The position numbers and the translations under genes are program-made. 6,010 bases of DNA from Clostridia bacterium (GTDB lineage Bacteria > Bacillota_A > Clostridia > Oscillospirales > CAG-272), in NCBI GenBank assembly GCA_017500625.1, contig JAFVYX010000108.1, forward strand, positions 1 through 6,010, written 5' to 3'. Below are positions 5,697 to 6,010 of the stretch, piece by piece (within the stretch, counting starts at the first letter, position 1; every line of letters begins with the position of its first letter). The notes under the pieces are model-generated. The model searched no databases and was not told the DNA's origin. It saw nothing but the letters and a program-made list of their open reading frames with translations.

Positions 5697-5803
5697 GTCC
5701 TTCCGAAGAAGGGCGCGGGGGGCTGAAGCCACCTTAAAAACACCGAACCGAAACCGATGCTATGAAAGCGTCATTATCCCCAAGGGATAGTGACGCTTTT
5801 TTG
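5697..5803 (+). ncRNA. Structured leader RNA, candidate riboswitch or attenuator of unknown class
   Basis: The leader opens with a hairpin of 7 pairs (5697-5703 with 5708-5714, CGAA loop, one G-U pair). A GC-rich imperfect hairpin follows (5718-5733, UGAA loop), then a single-stranded A-rich stretch with three ACCGA copies (5742-5757). A strong terminator stem (5765-5799) ends it. GATGC at 5756-5760 can pair with GCGTC at 5768-5772, which would break the lower terminator stem and act as an antiterminator. Position and layout fit control of a vitamin or cofactor transporter by its substrate. I compared it by eye with the TPP, THF, preQ1, FMN, cobalamin and ZTP consensus elements I remember and saw no convincing match. 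It could instead be a protein-binding attenuator. Confidence 0.5.
5765..5802 (+). terminator. Intrinsic terminator within the ECF gene leader
   Basis: AAAGCGTCATTATCCC (5765-5780) pairs with GGGATAGTGACGCTTT (5784-5799) around a CAA loop. This gives 16 pairs with one wobble, and six T residues run from 5797 to 5802. It sits between the promoter and the ribosome binding site of the same gene, so expression requires read-through. It would also stop any transcript running on from the transporter gene. Confidence 0.9.
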
Positions 5804-5818
5804 TGAAAGGAATCCGCT

Positions 5819-6010
5819 ATGGCTCGCCGTGACCGACTTCTTCGCACCACCCTCGCCGCCCTTTGCCTGGCGCTTTGTTACGTTTTGCCGTTTCTTACGG
5901 GCCAGATCCCGGAGATCGGCGGTATGCTCTGCCCGATGCACCTGCCCGTGCTTTTGTGCGGCTTCCTCTCTGGTTGGCCGTGGGGGCTTGCCGTGGGGGT
6001 GTGTGCGCCC
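5819..6010 (+). CDS. ECF transporter S component, N-terminal 64 residues
   Basis: The frame is open from the ATG at 5819 to the window end. AAAGGA at 5806-5811 ends 7 nt before the ATG and directly follows the terminator. The start MARRDRLLRTTLAALCLALCYVLPF is a short basic N-terminus and first membrane helix. QIPEIGGMLCPMHLPVLLCG then leads into FLSGWPWGLAVGVCAP, a re-entrant or second helix pattern I recognise from energy-coupling factor S components (ECF_trnsprt/DUF3816 type). These membrane proteins bind a vitamin or cofactor and work with EcfT and the ATPases EcfA1 and EcfA2. The substrate is not evident from this part. The leader with a terminator suggests control by the transported compound or a related metabolite. 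The rest of the gene lies beyond the right edge. Confidence 0.75.
   Translation, partial: MARRDRLLRTTLAALCLALCYVLPFLTGQIPEIGGMLCPMHLPVLLCGFLSGWPWGLAVGVCAP

Noticed and set aside
4722..5732. Minus-strand open frame of 336 codons
   Set aside because: Antisense of the EamA-like gene. The product is a low-complexity charged Glu/Arg/Gly/His text typical of the reverse of a GC-rich membrane protein gene.
5697..5764. Assignment of the leader to TPP, THF, preQ1, cobalamin or ZTP riboswitch classes
   Set aside because: Short pieces such as GGCTGA and an A-rich tail recall some classes, but the defining conserved cores that I remember are not present in order.
5762..5806. Possible 14-residue leader peptide in the ECF gene leader
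   Set aside because: ATG at 5762 reads into the terminator stem and stops at 5806, but it has no ribosome binding site and no run of codons for one amino acid, so peptide-based attenuation is not supported.

Overview
The window looks like chromosomal DNA from a fairly GC-rich member of the Firmicutes, probably a gut-type Clostridia. This is inferred from strong AAGGAGG ribosome binding sites, consensus SigA-like promoters, a secreted repeat protein of a kind common in gut Clostridia, and an ECF-type vitamin transporter S component. No ribosomal or other marker gene fixes the taxon. The window is densely coding: six genes, two of them cut by the window edges.

Left part (1-2922, minus strand). 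A TetR-family regulator (TTG start at 2922) is followed after 35 bp by a large secreted beta-helix repeat protein. That protein starts at 2176 and is still open at the left edge after 725 residues. Both probably form one transcript from a promoter at 2986-3014, and a 14-bp inverted repeat on the predicted start of transcription is a good candidate autoregulatory operator. The simplest reading is a surface or secreted protein whose expression is set by its co-transcribed repressor.

Right part (3055-6010, plus strand). Four genes follow: a YwaF/TMEM164-like integral membrane protein, a HAD-superfamily phosphatase, an EamA/DMT-type transporter, and the first 64 residues of an ECF transporter S component. 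Each appears to have its own promoter with an extended -10 (TGn) element, so this looks like a row of single-gene units rather than one operon. At the last two promoters the -35 box lies in the loop of an inverted repeat just behind the preceding gene.

The most interesting non-coding element is the roughly 105-nt leader of the ECF gene (about 5697-5803). It has small hairpins, a possible antiterminator and a strong intrinsic terminator placed before the ribosome binding site. This is a riboswitch or attenuator layout, but I could not match it to a class I know. No mobile element, CRISPR array, tRNA or rRNA was seen, and I see no convincing new multi-gene system.
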